Shown here: one piece after another, positions 36,084-46,156 of the stretch
Layout: each line of letters opens with the position of its first letter
Numbering within the stretch: the stretch's first letter is position 1
Source: Sphingobium herbicidovorans
GTDB lineage: Bacteria; Pseudomonadota; Alphaproteobacteria; Sphingomonadales; Sphingomonadaceae
Assembly (NCBI RefSeq): GCF_002080435.1
Contig: NZ_CP020538.1
Coordinates: 1,054,001 to 1,118,000 of the forward strand
Length of the DNA: 64,000 bases
Direction: 5' to 3'
The notes under the pieces: model-generated
Seen by the model: only the letters and a program-made list of their open reading frames with translations
Databases searched by the model: none
What the model was told of the DNA's origin: nothing
Translations under genes and position numbers: made by a program

Positions 36084-39000
36084 AGCTGTTGTCATCGCCA
36101 ATCGTCAAATGGAGCGTGGTTCTTTTCGCCGCCATGCTGGTCGTCCTCGTCATCGGCGTCCCGCTCGACCTGGAAGCGCAGTGGCTTTTCACCGGCATCA
36201 CGATAGCGGGCGCCATCATCCTTGGCCGGTCGCGCACGCGCAAGGCAACATTGGCCCTGGGGCTGCTGTCGATACTGGTGTCGACCCGCTACATGTTCTG
36301 GCGCACGACGCAGACGCTGGAATTCGGCACGCCGCTGGAGTTCATTCTGGGTGCAGGGCTCTATCTGGCAGAGATATATGCCTGGATCATCCTGCTGCTC
36401 GGCTTTCTCCAGACCAGCTGGCCGCTCTATCGGCCCGTCATCGAGCTTCAGGGCGAGCCTGAACAATGGCCCACGATCGACGTCTTCATCCCGACCTATA
36501 ATGAAAGCCTCTCCATCGTGCGCAATACCGTGTTCGCGGCGATGGACATGGACTACCCGGCCGACCGTTTCCGCGTGTTCATCCTGGACGATGGCAGGCG
36601 ACCCGAATTCCGTGCATTCGCCCGGCAGGTCGGCTGCGGCTACCTGACGCGAGCGGACAATCTCCACGCCAAGGCGGGCAATCTGAACGCGGCCATGAAG
36701 AAAACCGCGGGCGAACTGATCGCGGTGTTCGATTGCGATCACGTCCCCACGCGCGCTTTCCTGCAAATGACGGCGGGTTGGTTCCAGAAGGATCCCAAGC
36801 TGGCGCTGATGCAGACGCCGCACCATTTCTATTCCCCCGATCCGGCGCAGCGTAACCTGCGCACGGTCGAGGATCTGCCGGGGGAAGGCGACCTGTTCTA
36901 CGGCAATGTTCAGCGTGGCAACGACCTGTGGAACGCCGCCTTCTTTTGCGGTTCCTGCGCCATCATCCGGCGTGAAGCACTGACCCAGACCAATGGTTTT
37001 GCCGGAGAGACTGTAACGGAGGATGCGCACACCGCGCTCAAGCTCCAGCGCATGGGGTGGAACACGGCCTTTATCAGCGCGCGCCTTTCGGCAGGCCTGG
37101 CTACCGAGCGGTTGGTGCTTCACATCGGCCAGCGCATCCGCTGGGCGCGGGGAATGACGCAGATCCTGCGGATCGACAATCCGCTGATGGGGTCCGGCCT
37201 CAAATGGCAGCAGCGGCTCTGCTACCTGAACGCGATGCTGCATTTCCAGTTTCCGCTGCCGCGCATCGTGTTCCTGACCAGCCCGCTCGCCTATCTGATC
37301 TTTGGCCAGAACATCATCCACGCGTCGGCTTCGCTGATCTTTGCCTATGCCGCTCCGCACCTCTATTGTTCGATGGTCTCGGGCGCGCGCTCGCAGGGCG
37401 GGGACCGGCGGCCATTCTGGGGCGAAATCTACGAAACGATCCTCGCCTTTCATCTTGTCCCCGCAACCGTGTTGACGTTGTTCCAGCCGCGCAAGGGCAA
37501 GTTCAACGTGACCGACAAGGGCAGCTTGCTCGACCGTACCTATTTCGACCTGGGAACGGTAAAGCCGCATCTGGTCTGCATCGGGCTAATGCTGTTCGGC
37601 GTCGCGCTCGGCGTGGTGAAGCGGGTCTTCTTCCCGCACATCTTCAACATCCAGACCGATACGCTGGTCTTGAACACGGCTTGGGCCCTGTTCAGCCTGG
37701 TTATCCTGCTGGCGGCGGTGTCGGTCGCGCGTGAAACAAGGCAAGCGCGCGAATTCATCCGTATCCAAAGCCAGGTGCCCGTCACAATCTATGTCCAGGA
37801 CGGGCATGTTTTCGATGCCACCACAATCGACCTATCCATGGGTGGCGCTGCCATCCGCCTGCCGCAGGACATATCTTTGCGAGACCGGACAGTCACCCAC
37901 ATCTCGCTGCCCATGGGCGACGAGAAGCTGACCTTGCCGGTCGATACCATCCGAATTGAACATGGGGAGGCGTTTCTGCGTTTTCAGCCGCTTGATATGA
38001 CGCTGTCCCGGCATCTCGTCCGGGCCATTCTGGGACGAGCCGACGCCTGGGAGCCTGCGGCCCCGCAACAGCCGGTTTCGGGCCTGCGGTCCCTATGGGA
38101 CATCATCGTCGTCGATTTCACCACGCTCAAGCGTATCTTCCGCCTCAATCGGACCGAGCGCCGCAATGTGAAGCGCATGGCGGCCATGGCCGGGGTGAAG
38201 GCGTCCGCGCTCGTCCTGGCCGCAGGCGCGCTGATCAGCCTCACGCCCGATGGCGCTCATGCGGCCCCTGCTGCGGCGTCCGCCGCCCAAAGCGCCACCG
38301 CGCCAGCGAGTGGAGCGCGCCAGCAGCGGCTCAGCTTCCGCGACCTGCAGGTCAAATCCCCGATTCGGCTGCAAGGCACGCGGGGAGAGATCGGCATCCC
38401 GTTCGGCATGCGCCGTAACGATGTGGTGACAAAGGCGGCGTTGACGCTGAACATGGCCTGGTCGCCAGCCATGATCGGGGATCTTAGCCAACTGGTCGTC
38501 CTGCTGAACGGCGAAGTCGTCCAGGTGGTGCCGCTTCGTCCCGGCGACGCGCGTGGGCAAGTCCTGAACATCCCCGTGAACCCGGCATTGTTCCTGCCGG
38601 GCGACAACCGCCTCAACCTGCGCCTTTTGGGCCATTACACGCGCGACTGCGAAGACCCGTTCCACAGCTCGCTGTGGGCGAATATCAGCAATGTGCGATC
38701 CTGGTTCGACCTGACCGTCCAGAGCCTGCCGCTTGGCCCTGACCTTGCGCGCCTGCCCAGTCCCTTTTTCGACCGCAGCGACAACCTGCCCCTGCGCTTG
38801 CCCTTCATATTCGCGGGCGCGCCGGGCAATGGCGAACTGGAAGCCGCCGCCAGCATCGCGTCCTGGTTCGGTGGCATGGCAAGCTATCGCGGCTATTCCT
38901 TCAAGCCGCTGTTCAACCAGCTGCCCCAGGGCAACGCCGTCGTCTTCCTCTTGGGCAACCGTCCCGTTGGGGGCGTGCAGATGCAGGTCCGGGGACCATC

Positions 39001-40435
39001 GGTCGCCGTCATCCGCAATCCGCGCGATTCCTTTGGCACCCTGCTGGTCGTCATGGGTCGGAACACGCAGGAATTGAAGCTTGCGGCGGCAGCCGTCGCC
39101 AGCGGACGCGGCGTGTTCGGCGGCACACAGATGGCGCTCGACAATGTGCGCATCCCTGCGCACGGTCGCTATTCGGCGCCGCGCTGGATCAACACCGACC
39201 GGCCAGTGCGCCTGGGCGAACTCACCGACGCCTATTCCTTGCAGGGACTGGGGCTGCCTCCCGGCCCACTCAGCGCCCGCTTCCGCATAGCGCCCGACCT
39301 GTTTTTCTGGCCTCGCCAGGGTGGCAGACTGGACCTGCACTATCGCTATCCTAGCGCCGATTGGCTGGACAAGCGGGGATCACGGCTCGACGTGTCCATG
39401 AACAATCAATATCTGCGCACCCTGCCCGTTGCGGGGGGCGACCTGTGGGATCAGGTGTTCAAGAGCCGTGGCCCCTCATCGCAGGACAGCAAGGCATCCA
39501 TCGTGCTGCCGCGCTACAATCTGTTCGGCCAGAACGAGCTGATCTTCGACTATAATCTGATCCTGGCGAACAAGAAGAAGTGTGAAGGCACGCTGCCTGA
39601 AAATGTGCGGGTCAGCATCAGCCCGACGAGCACGATCGATTTCAGCCACGCCTATCATGCGTTGCAGATGCCCGATCTCGCGACTTTCGCAGGGGCCGGT
39701 TATCCCTTCACGGTCCGCCCGGACCTCGCGGAAACCGCCGTCATCATGCAGCGCAATTCGTCGGCCAGTGCGATCGAGGCGTTTCTGGCGCTGATGGGCC
39801 GCTTTGCCGACTCGACCGGCCTGCCCGCTACCCGCGTCACCGTGATGAACCGGGTCGAGCCGTCTGCGCTTGAGGGCAAGGACATATTGGTCGTGGGCGC
39901 CAGCAGCCTTGCCGGGTCCGATGCGCTGTTCGGCGGTTCGCCGGTGCGTTTCAGCAATGGCGGCCTTCAGGTTACGGAGCGTTCACCTTTCCAGAGTGCG
40001 CAGAATTTCTTCGCGCTGGGGGCTCGCTCCAGTCCGGAGGACGCGCAGCAGATCATCTATAATGCGCGCGGATTTTCCGGTATCGCCGGATTCCGTTCGC
40101 CCTTCGACAGCGAACGCAGCGTTGTTGCCGTGCTGGCTGACGATCCCAATGCGCTGCCGCAACTGGTGAACGGCATGGCCGATACCAAGATCAACGCGCA
40201 GATTCAGGGTGACCTGGCCGTCACCGATGGCGAGGGCATGACCAGCTTTGCGGTGGGGCCGACCTATTGGGTGGGATCGCTGCCGATCTGGATGCGCATC
40301 GCCTACTGGTTCAGCCAGCGCCCGATCCTGATGGCGGCCAGCGGGCTGCTGCTCGCGTTGCTGCTCGCCGGGCCTGCCTATCTCTATTTCAACTCGCAAG
40401 CCAAGCGCCGCCTGGACGGGGCTGACGAAGCATGA
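36080..40435 (+). CDS. bcsAB: Cellulose synthase BcsA-BcsB fusion
   Basis: 1451 residues. The BcsA part has N-terminal helices, GT2 catalytic motifs Asp171 (LDDGRRPEFR), DCD218-220, FFCGSC (about 289-293), TED313-315 and QRIRW351-355, further helices, and a C-terminal PilZ domain with RETRQ (551-555) and DLSMGG (584-589) for cyclic-di-GMP. A hydrophobic segment near 705-725 (ALVLAAGALISLTPDGAHA) leads into the periplasmic BcsB part (about 760-1410), closed by a C-terminal anchor helix. It polymerises UDP-glucose into beta-1,4-glucan and guides it outward. The fusion recalls AcsAB of Komagataeibacter. Confidence 0.93.
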   Translation: MKLLSSPIVKWSVVLFAAMLVVLVIGVPLDLEAQWLFTGITIAGAIILGRSRTRKATLALGLLSILVSTRYMFWRTTQTLEFGTPLEFILGAGLYLAEIYAWIILLLGFLQTSWPLYRPVIELQGEPEQWPTIDVFIPTYNESLSIVRNTVFAAMDMDYPADRFRVFILDDGRRPEFRAFARQVGCGYLTRADNLHAKAGNLNAAMKKTAGELIAVFDCDHVPTRAFLQMTAGWFQKDPKLALMQTPHHFYSPDPAQRNLRTVEDLPGEGDLFYGNVQRGNDLWNAAFFCGSCAIIRREALTQTNGFAGETVTEDAHTALKLQRMGWNTAFISARLSAGLATERLVLHIGQRIRWARGMTQILRIDNPLMGSGLKWQQRLCYLNAMLHFQFPLPRIVFLTSPLAYLIFGQNIIHASASLIFAYAAPHLYCSMVSGARSQGGDRRPFWGEIYETILAFHLVPATVLTLFQPRKGKFNVTDKGSLLDRTYFDLGTVKPHLVCIGLMLFGVALGVVKRVFFPHIFNIQTDTLVLNTAWALFSLVILLAAVSVARETRQAREFIRIQSQVPVTIYVQDGHVFDATTIDLSMGGAAIRLPQDISLRDRTVTHISLPMGDEKLTLPVDTIRIEHGEAFLRFQPLDMTLSRHLVRAILGRADAWEPAAPQQPVSGLRSLWDIIVVDFTTLKRIFRLNRTERRNVKRMAAMAGVKASALVLAAGALISLTPDGAHAAPAAASAAQSATAPASGARQQRLSFRDLQVKSPIRLQGTRGEIGIPFGMRRNDVVTKAALTLNMAWSPAMIGDLSQLVVLLNGEVVQVVPLRPGDARGQVLNIPVNPALFLPGDNRLNLRLLGHYTRDCEDPFHSSLWANISNVRSWFDLTVQSLPLGPDLARLPSPFFDRSDNLPLRLPFIFAGAPGNGELEAAASIASWFGGMASYRGYSFKPLFNQLPQGNAVVFLLGNRPVGGVQMQVRGPSVAVIRNPRDSFGTLLVVMGRNTQELKLAAAAVASGRGVFGGTQMALDNVRIPAHGRYSAPRWINTDRPVRLGELTDAYSLQGLGLPPGPLSARFRIAPDLFFWPRQGGRLDLHYRYPSADWLDKRGSRLDVSMNNQYLRTLPVAGGDLWDQVFKSRGPSSQDSKASIVLPRYNLFGQNELIFDYNLILANKKKCEGTLPENVRVSISPTSTIDFSHAYHALQMPDLATFAGAGYPFTVRPDLAETAVIMQRNSSASAIEAFLALMGRFADSTGLPATRVTVMNRVEPSALEGKDILVVGASSLAGSDALFGGSPVRFSNGGLQVTERSPFQSAQNFFALGARSSPEDAQQIIYNARGFSGIAGFRSPFDSERSVVAVLADDPNALPQLVNGMADTKINAQIQGDLAVTDGEGMTSFAVGPTYWVGSLPIWMRIAYWFSQRPILMAASGLLLALLLAGPAYLYFNSQAKRRLDGADEA

Positions 40436-43400
40436 CCGGAGCGACGACGATGCGAAAACTGCTAATCGCTACACTGCTGGCGTCGGCGGTGACGCCCACG
40501 ATGGCGGTCGCCGAGGTGCCCGGCGTTTCCGCGCTCATTCAGCAGGGGCGCTACTGGCGGTCGAAGGGGCGTAATGACCTCGCCGATCAGGCCTATCGTC
40601 GCGCGCTGGCGCTCGATCCCGCCAATGCCGAAGCGCGGCGGGGGCTGGACGGCGCGCAGGCACGGCCCGTCAGGCCCGCAGCAGCGGCGACGGCGGCGAA
40701 ACCCGCGCCGCGCGCCACACCGGCACAAGCTGCACCGCCAGCTTCCGGTCGCACCGCGCCCCGCGATACCGGCGGTGACGCGCGCGCGGCAGGCTTCAGG
40801 GCGCTGGACCGCGGCAATCTGGGCGAGGCCGCTACGCTCTTCGAGCGCGCGCTGGGACGCAACCGCAATGATGCCGATGCCCTTGGCGGGCTTGGCATCG
40901 CCCGGCTTCGCCAGAATCGTTTTACCGAAGCGCGCGACCTGCTGGAACAGGCATCACGGCGAGGCACTGCGTCCAAATGGGCGGAGGCGCTCTCTGCTTC
41001 TCGATTCTATGCCGATCTCGGCGAAGCGCAGGCGGCCCTTTCGGAAGGCCGGGTGAGCGATGCACAGGCAAAGGCCGAAGCGCTGGTGCGGTCCGACTTT
41101 TCCGACCGGCAACCTGCTTTGGAACTGCTCGCCAACGTCTATGAACGGCAGGGCCGCTATGCGGACGCGGCGGATATTCTCCGTCAGGCATCTGGCAGCG
41201 GCGCGGCGAACGATCAGTCGGAACTGCGGTTGAAAAGCCGGGCAGCGCGGGGCCGAGCGCTCGCCGCGCTCGAGCGCGGCGACGATGTGACCGCGGAACA
41301 GGAATTTCAGTCGGGCCTGCTGCTCGACCAGAATGATCCCTGGATCCGCTACGAATATGCGCGTTTCATGATTGATCGGGGGCGGGTGTCGGATGCCGAT
41401 GCGCTGGTGCGCTCGCTGTCCGCTTCGTCGAATCCGGATGCGCTCTATGCAGCAGCTCTTATCAATAATTCCCTCAAGCGGTTCGGGGCAGCCGAGGCGT
41501 TGGTCGATCGCATCCCCGACAGCCAGCGCACATCGCAGATGCGCAATTTCGCCATGGGACTGAAGGCCGATCAGGCGATCCAGCGCGCGCGCGACATCGG
41601 CGCGATGGGCCGTCAGGCCGAAGCGCGGGCGGCGCTCAATCAGTTGAGCGGGATGCCCGGAATGCCCGCCGCAAAGCAGGCGGCGATCGCCGATGCGCTG
41701 TATGACCTGGGCGACACGGCCGGCGCGGCTCAGCTTGCCCAGCAGGCGCTTGCCGGCGAAATCAGCGATGTCGAAGGCTATGAGCCGGTCGTCCGCGTAC
41801 TGGCCAAGACCGGGCGCGATGATCTGGCGGCGGCCGCCCTGCAACGGGCGAACGAACTCGCAGGAGCATCTGCCGATGGTCAACGTGCGCTCGCCCGCAT
41901 CAATGGAGGCATGGCGGCGTCACAGGCCGACCGGCTGCGGCTGGCGCAGCAATATGCGCCTGCCTTCGATATACTCCAGTCCGCATGGAATGCTGCGCCG
42001 GGGAATCGCGAAGTGCTGTCCGCGCTTGCACGACTCTACCAATCGGGCGGGATGCCTGCGCGGGCAGCCCAGACTTATCAATTGATCCTGGCGCAGTCTC
42101 CCAAGGACCGCGAAGCTCAATTGGGGCTGATCGAAACGGCTGGAGCAGCGGGCGACAGGGCTCTCGCGCAGCAGGCGGTAGAGCGGGCGATCCAGACATG
42201 GCCCGACGATCATGAAATCTACATGGCCGCCGCCCGGATGGAGCAGGCGCGCGGCAATGAAAGCGGCGCGGTGCGCTATCTGAAGCGCGCGCGGGAAGTT
42301 TATGCGCGGCGGATGGGCGGCAGCAACGTGCAGCTAACCGCCAGCAACCCCTTTGGCGGCGCTGCTGGAATGGGCGGAGGCATGGGCGGAAATCCGTTCC
42401 GGTCGCAGGCATTCGCCCCCGCACCAGCGCCGGTCAATCCCTTCGCGCTGGACGGTGGCGCGCGCCTTCCATCCTATCAGGCAGCGTCGGGCTATGCCGC
42501 CGCTCCTGCGCCTTCAGGCGGCGGGTTCGGAGGCGGAACCATGGCTGCGGGCGGCGCCGCTTATGGCACGCCGGACGGGGCAATCGCGCCGGGTGGAGCG
42601 ATGGGCGATCCAGTCCTCGCTCGCCTGGAATCCGACATCCGCACCCTGTCAGGCGAAAGCGGGCCCCGCGCCGAGGTCGAAACCGGATATCGCCAGCGGT
42701 CAGGCGAGCCGGGACTGAGCGAACTGAAGGAAATCACCGGTTCGGCCACCATATCGACAGGCATCGGCAGCGGTCGCCTGTCGGCCAAGGCTGAAGCGGT
42801 GGTGCTGGACGCCGGAGCGCCCAGCGCTTCGGGTGCCGCGCGTTTCGGCGGCAACGGCATAGCTGAAGCAACAGCAATCGGCGGGCAGGTCTCGCCGCGC
42901 AATATCGGCATCGATTCGCAGCATGCAGCCGGGGTCGCGCTTTCCGCGTCCTACAAAAGCCCGCTGGTCGAATTGGAGGCGGGTGTCACGCCGCTGGGGC
43001 TGGGAGACACGAAAGCGACGTGGCGGGCCGCCGTCACACCGCGATTCTCCTCCGACGCATCGGCAAAGCTGTGGTTCGAGCGGCAGCCAGTGAAGGACAG
43101 CATCATTTCCTATGCCGGAGCGAAAAATCCGGCGACGGATGCACAGTTGGTTCAGGCGGCCAGCGCGATCGTTGCGGCAGCAGGTGAACGCGACCCGGTT
43201 ACGGGCCAGCGCCTGTTGGACGTCCCCGGCTTCTTTGGACCCTATGGCATGGGCGAGCGCTGGGGACAGGTGATGAAAACCGGAGGCGGCGCGTCGTTCA
43301 GCTACGACCATAACGGCTCCGGCTTCTACGGAGACGCCAGCTTCCATCGCTATCGCGGCGAAAATGTCCGCAACAATTACGGCATCCAGCTGAATGCGGG

Positions 43401-43884
43401 CGGCTATATGCGTTTCTATCGCGGTGACAATTCGTCCCTGACCGGCGGCATCAACGTCAATTATCAGGACTTTGACAACAACCAGAATTTCTTCACCTAC
43501 GGCCATGGCGGCTATTTCAGCCCGCAAAGCTTCATCAGCGTCAGCTTCCCAATCCGTTACGCCTATGACAGCAGCCGGTGGGAAGTCAGAGGCAATTTCG
43601 CGCCCGGTTACCAAAGCTATGATCAGGAAGCGGCCAACCTTTATCCCACCAGCGACGCTGCGCAGGGGCTGCTTAACAATCTGAAACTCCTCAACAGTGA
43701 CGTGCGTTCTACCTATGACGCCATCAGCAAAACGGGCTTCGCCCTGTCTGCGGACGGCGCCATTTACTATCGCGTAAGCCCTTCCATGCGAGTGGGTGGA
43801 CAAATGGGAATCAACACGTTCGGCAATTATGACGAGTTCCGGTCTCTGATCGGCATTCGCCAGTCATTTGGAGGTGCGCAGTGA
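40432..43884 (+). CDS. bcsC: BcsC, TPR outer-membrane cellulose export porin
   Basis: 1150 residues. A signal peptide follows the ATG at 40450 (MRKLLIATLLASAVTPTMA); 40432 is the coupled upstream start. Tetratricopeptide repeats cover about 30-640 (e.g. ALALDPANAEARRGL). A Gly/Pro/Ala-rich linker (about 640-740) precedes the BcsC_C beta-barrel domain (about 780-1150) ending in FGG. It spans periplasm and outer membrane to release cellulose. Stop overlaps bcsD. Confidence 0.9.
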   Translation: MTGATTMRKLLIATLLASAVTPTMAVAEVPGVSALIQQGRYWRSKGRNDLADQAYRRALALDPANAEARRGLDGAQARPVRPAAAATAAKPAPRATPAQAAPPASGRTAPRDTGGDARAAGFRALDRGNLGEAATLFERALGRNRNDADALGGLGIARLRQNRFTEARDLLEQASRRGTASKWAEALSASRFYADLGEAQAALSEGRVSDAQAKAEALVRSDFSDRQPALELLANVYERQGRYADAADILRQASGSGAANDQSELRLKSRAARGRALAALERGDDVTAEQEFQSGLLLDQNDPWIRYEYARFMIDRGRVSDADALVRSLSASSNPDALYAAALINNSLKRFGAAEALVDRIPDSQRTSQMRNFAMGLKADQAIQRARDIGAMGRQAEARAALNQLSGMPGMPAAKQAAIADALYDLGDTAGAAQLAQQALAGEISDVEGYEPVVRVLAKTGRDDLAAAALQRANELAGASADGQRALARINGGMAASQADRLRLAQQYAPAFDILQSAWNAAPGNREVLSALARLYQSGGMPARAAQTYQLILAQSPKDREAQLGLIETAGAAGDRALAQQAVERAIQTWPDDHEIYMAAARMEQARGNESGAVRYLKRAREVYARRMGGSNVQLTASNPFGGAAGMGGGMGGNPFRSQAFAPAPAPVNPFALDGGARLPSYQAASGYAAAPAPSGGGFGGGTMAAGGAAYGTPDGAIAPGGAMGDPVLARLESDIRTLSGESGPRAEVETGYRQRSGEPGLSELKEITGSATISTGIGSGRLSAKAEAVVLDAGAPSASGAARFGGNGIAEATAIGGQVSPRNIGIDSQHAAGVALSASYKSPLVELEAGVTPLGLGDTKATWRAAVTPRFSSDASAKLWFERQPVKDSIISYAGAKNPATDAQLVQAASAIVAAAGERDPVTGQRLLDVPGFFGPYGMGERWGQVMKTGGGASFSYDHNGSGFYGDASFHRYRGENVRNNYGIQLNAGGYMRFYRGDNSSLTGGINVNYQDFDNNQNFFTYGHGGYFSPQSFISVSFPIRYAYDSSRWEVRGNFAPGYQSYDQEAANLYPTSDAAQGLLNNLKLLNSDVRSTYDAISKTGFALSADGAIYYRVSPSMRVGGQMGINTFGNYDEFRSLIGIRQSFGGAQ

Positions 43885-44345
43885 GCGAAGTCATGCGTCG
43901 GCTGATGCCGGATCAAAGCGCCTCGGGTGATCCCAAGGGCCTGGCGCTGCTGGTCGCGATGACGGCTGCCGAAATCTGGAACACGGCTACGCCTGCACAG
44001 GCGCACGGTTTTTTCCTGGCCGTGGGCCGCAAGCTGGCCGCCGCAGAGCCGATGGATGACGCCACCGACCTGACCCTGCTGGCGACGCGCGCCAACAAAT
44101 TGTGGGCGGCGCTCGACTGGGGCCATGTGATCTTCTGCATGGAACAGGAAGGCATCGCCATTCGCCATCAGGGCCTGCCCCCGGCGCTCGACGGCGATGT
44201 CGAAGGGCTGTGGTCGGAAGTCATTTCAGCGGTGCTGGAAGGCGCCTATGACAGCTGGTTCCGCGCGCTGGGCAGCGGCGATACGCTCGTGACGCGCCGC
44301 GTCGATTTCAACGGCGGCGCCCTGGACCTGTGGCATGGCCGTTGA
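43881..44345 (+). CDS. bcsD: BcsD, cellulose synthase subunit D
   Basis: 154 residues starting at a GTG that overlaps the bcsC stop (GTGA). Helical N-terminal part and beta-rich C-terminus; contains MTAAEIWNTATPAQAHGFF and DWGHVIFCMEQEGIAIRHQ typical of BcsD. In Komagataeibacter the BcsD octamer aligns glucan chains into ribbons. Its presence classifies the operon as a type I-like cellulose operon. Confidence 0.82.
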   Translation: MSEVMRRLMPDQSASGDPKGLALLVAMTAAEIWNTATPAQAHGFFLAVGRKLAAAEPMDDATDLTLLATRANKLWAALDWGHVIFCMEQEGIAIRHQGLPPALDGDVEGLWSEVISAVLEGAYDSWFRALGSGDTLVTRRVDFNGGALDLWHGR

Positions 44346-45336
44346 CCGAAGAGCATTCTCGCTCGCCGCGCTCGCTGCGCTGACCATTTCCTGCGCACGG
44401 GCCGGGGGGCGTCCTGCTTTGAAGAACGGCATGTGGCCCCGATTCAAATCCGCCTTTCTCGATCGGTCGGGGCGCATAGTTGACAATGGCAATGGCGGGA
44501 TAAGCCACAGCGAAGGCCAGGGCTATGGCCTGTGGCTCGCGCTGACGGCCAATGACCGGGATGCATTCGACAGCATCCATCGCTGGACCGAAGCGACGCT
44601 CGCCCGCCGCGACTTCGCGCTCTATTCCTGGCGCTACGACCCGCGGCAGGAAAATCCTGTCGCCGACCGCAACAATGCGACCGATGGCGACATCTTCATC
44701 GCTTGGGCGCTGGCCCGCGCAGGCGAACAGTGGCAGGACGCGGCATTGACCGCCCGGTCCGAGGAGATCAGGGCGGCGATCCTCGCCCATCTTGTGATCG
44801 AACGCTTCGGGCGGCGGTTGCTCTTGCCCGGCCTTGACGGTTTTTCGTCGCCTAATGTGGTGACGGTCAATCCATCCTATTTCATCTGGCCTGCCTTCGA
44901 TCAGTTCCGGCGGCTTGATGGAGAAGCGGTCTGGGGCAGTTTGATCCGCGATTGCGAGAAGCTGCTGAAGGCAGCTCGTTTCGGCCCACGCCGCCTTCCG
45001 ACCGACTGGATCGACGTTACTGCCGATCCGGCGATCGCCCCCGCCGCTTCCAAGCCGCCCCGCTTCGGCTTCGACGCGGTGCGCCTGCCACTTTATGCGC
45101 AGGCGGGCGGCAGGCCGCAGTTGGTCAGTCCGATCATTGACTGCTGGCGCGGCTATGTCCGCGCGCGTCGGGAGATCCCGGCATGGATCGACGTTCAATC
45201 AGGGCAAGAGGCGGACTATGCGCTCTCTCCCGGCGGCATGACGATCGCCAACCGCGCGCTTGGCCTGCCCGCGTCGTTGCCGCTTTCGTCAGACTATTAC
45301 GCGGCCGCGTTGCAGACGCTCTCCCAGTCGCTCTGA
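44335..45336 (+). CDS. bcsZ: BcsZ, GH8 endo-1,4-beta-glucanase
   Basis: 333 residues. The N-terminus resembles a lipoprotein or secretory signal (LTISCARAGG, Cys20). GH8 motifs: HSEGQGYGLWLAL with the general-acid Glu near 59, ATDGDIFIAWALA with the catalytic Asp near 121, and NPSYF near 183. It trims cellulose during export. It overlaps bcsD by 11 bases. A hairpin (GGGA-CGGGC-CACG-GCCCG-TCCC, 45340-45362) follows the stop without a T-run. Confidence 0.9.
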   Translation: MAVDRRAFSLAALAALTISCARAGGRPALKNGMWPRFKSAFLDRSGRIVDNGNGGISHSEGQGYGLWLALTANDRDAFDSIHRWTEATLARRDFALYSWRYDPRQENPVADRNNATDGDIFIAWALARAGEQWQDAALTARSEEIRAAILAHLVIERFGRRLLLPGLDGFSSPNVVTVNPSYFIWPAFDQFRRLDGEAVWGSLIRDCEKLLKAARFGPRRLPTDWIDVTADPAIAPAASKPPRFGFDAVRLPLYAQAGGRPQLVSPIIDCWRGYVRARREIPAWIDVQSGQEADYALSPGGMTIANRALGLPASLPLSSDYYAAALQTLSQSL

Positions 45337-45349
45337 CACGGGATCGGGC

Positions 45350-45451
45350 CACGGCCCGTCCCGCATTGGCGACATCTTCCTGTGTGCAGAAATATAGCTG
45401 TGCCTTGCCGCCTCGCTCGGATTGATAGAGCGCGGCATCGGCGCAGCGGCG
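45350..45451 (-). pseudogene. Decayed GGDEF-domain tail
   Basis: The minus strand reads ADAALYQSERGGKAQLYF followed by CTQEDVANAG, the usual end of a diguanylate cyclase GGDEF domain. Upstream sequence of the domain is missing and is replaced by an 11-base tandem repeat. It is probably the remnant of a cyclase that once sat beside the cellulose operon, whose PilZ domain needs cyclic-di-GMP. Confidence 0.45.
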
Positions 45452-45479
45452 GCGCAGCGGCGGCGCAGCGGCGGCGCAG
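45441..45479. repeat. 11-bp tandem repeat
   Basis: Three full copies of GCGCAGCGGCG plus a partial one, directly at the broken end of the GGDEF remnant. Such GC-rich units arise by replication slippage. Confidence 0.7.
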
Positions 45480-45567
45480 GCGAGGCCTCTGGCGGGGCAG
45501 CGCCGCCACACTCTGGACAACGCTCTTCCTTCATCATCGGCGTTTTATCATCGAATGCTTCGTTCAA

Positions 45568-45726
45568 ATGTTGAGGGGCACTTATGACACGCCGCTAAAG
45601 CGCTCCCGGCCAAATCCAGAGGTGGAAGCCCCCACGCGCAACGCAGGGATCGATCCTCGCTTAACCGAAGATCAGCGCGAACAGGCGGCGGCACGCCTCC
45701 GCGATCAGGCGAAGATTCAGGCCTAA
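45568..45726 (+). CDS. Possible 52-residue protein
   Basis: ORF MLRGTYDTPLKRSRPNPEVE... ending in a charged helix with LTEDQREQAAARLRDQAKIQ. No ribosome site is visible and no family recognised. It lies in the 490-base gap between bcsZ and the tRNA gene, which otherwise contains only the GGDEF remnant and repeat. Confidence 0.3.
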   Translation: MLRGTYDTPLKRSRPNPEVEAPTRNAGIDPRLTEDQREQAAARLRDQAKIQA

Positions 45727-45825
45727 ACAAAGCACGGGGAAAGCCTGACTAGCGAAAGCCGTAGCGGGGAACCTTTATGGAACACACCAACATTCTAAAA
45801 ATCATCTAGCAAAATCAATGATAAA

Positions 45826-45916
45826 TGGCGGAGCGGGAGGGATTCGAACCCTCGATACGCTTTTGACGTATACTCACTTTCCAGGCGAGCGCCTTCGACC
45901 ACTCGGCCACCGCTCC
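45826..45916 (-). tRNA. tRNA-Ser(GGA)
   Basis: 91 bases including encoded CCA. Acceptor GGAGCGG pairs with CCGCTCC, the anticodon loop is CTGGAAA (anticodon GGA), there is a long class II variable arm (TATACGTC/GCGTATCG region), and the T loop is GGGTTCGAATCCC. All arms are complete, so it appears functional. Confidence 0.95.
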
Positions 45917-46156
45917 GCATGCACTGGAAGGCGGCTCCCTATCGCGCGTCGCGGCGGGTGGCAAGGGGATGCGTTACTTTCATTGCGATCCGGCAAAATC
46001 GCGGCCTTGGGCGGCGCTGCTGTAATTCCGTCCGGGCAGACTATATCGGATAAGAATATCGTTCCGGCGGCGGCCCTCAATCCGGAACAATCGTTGCTTA
46101 CCCTGCGATAAAATTCCCTTGGATGATATGCGCTGAAGGGATGGAAAGGCGAAAAC

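Noticed and set aside
36092..37570. Long minus-strand ORF (492 codons) inside bcsAB
   Set aside because: Mirror-frame shadow of a GC-rich gene; the plus-strand frame carries all GT2 catalytic motifs.
38093..39340. Minus-strand ORF of 415 codons inside the BcsB part
   Set aside because: Antisense shadow of high-GC coding DNA, Gln/Arg-rich with no domain.
45441..45479. CRISPR array
   Set aside because: The 11-bp units are directly adjacent with no spacers; simple slippage repeat.
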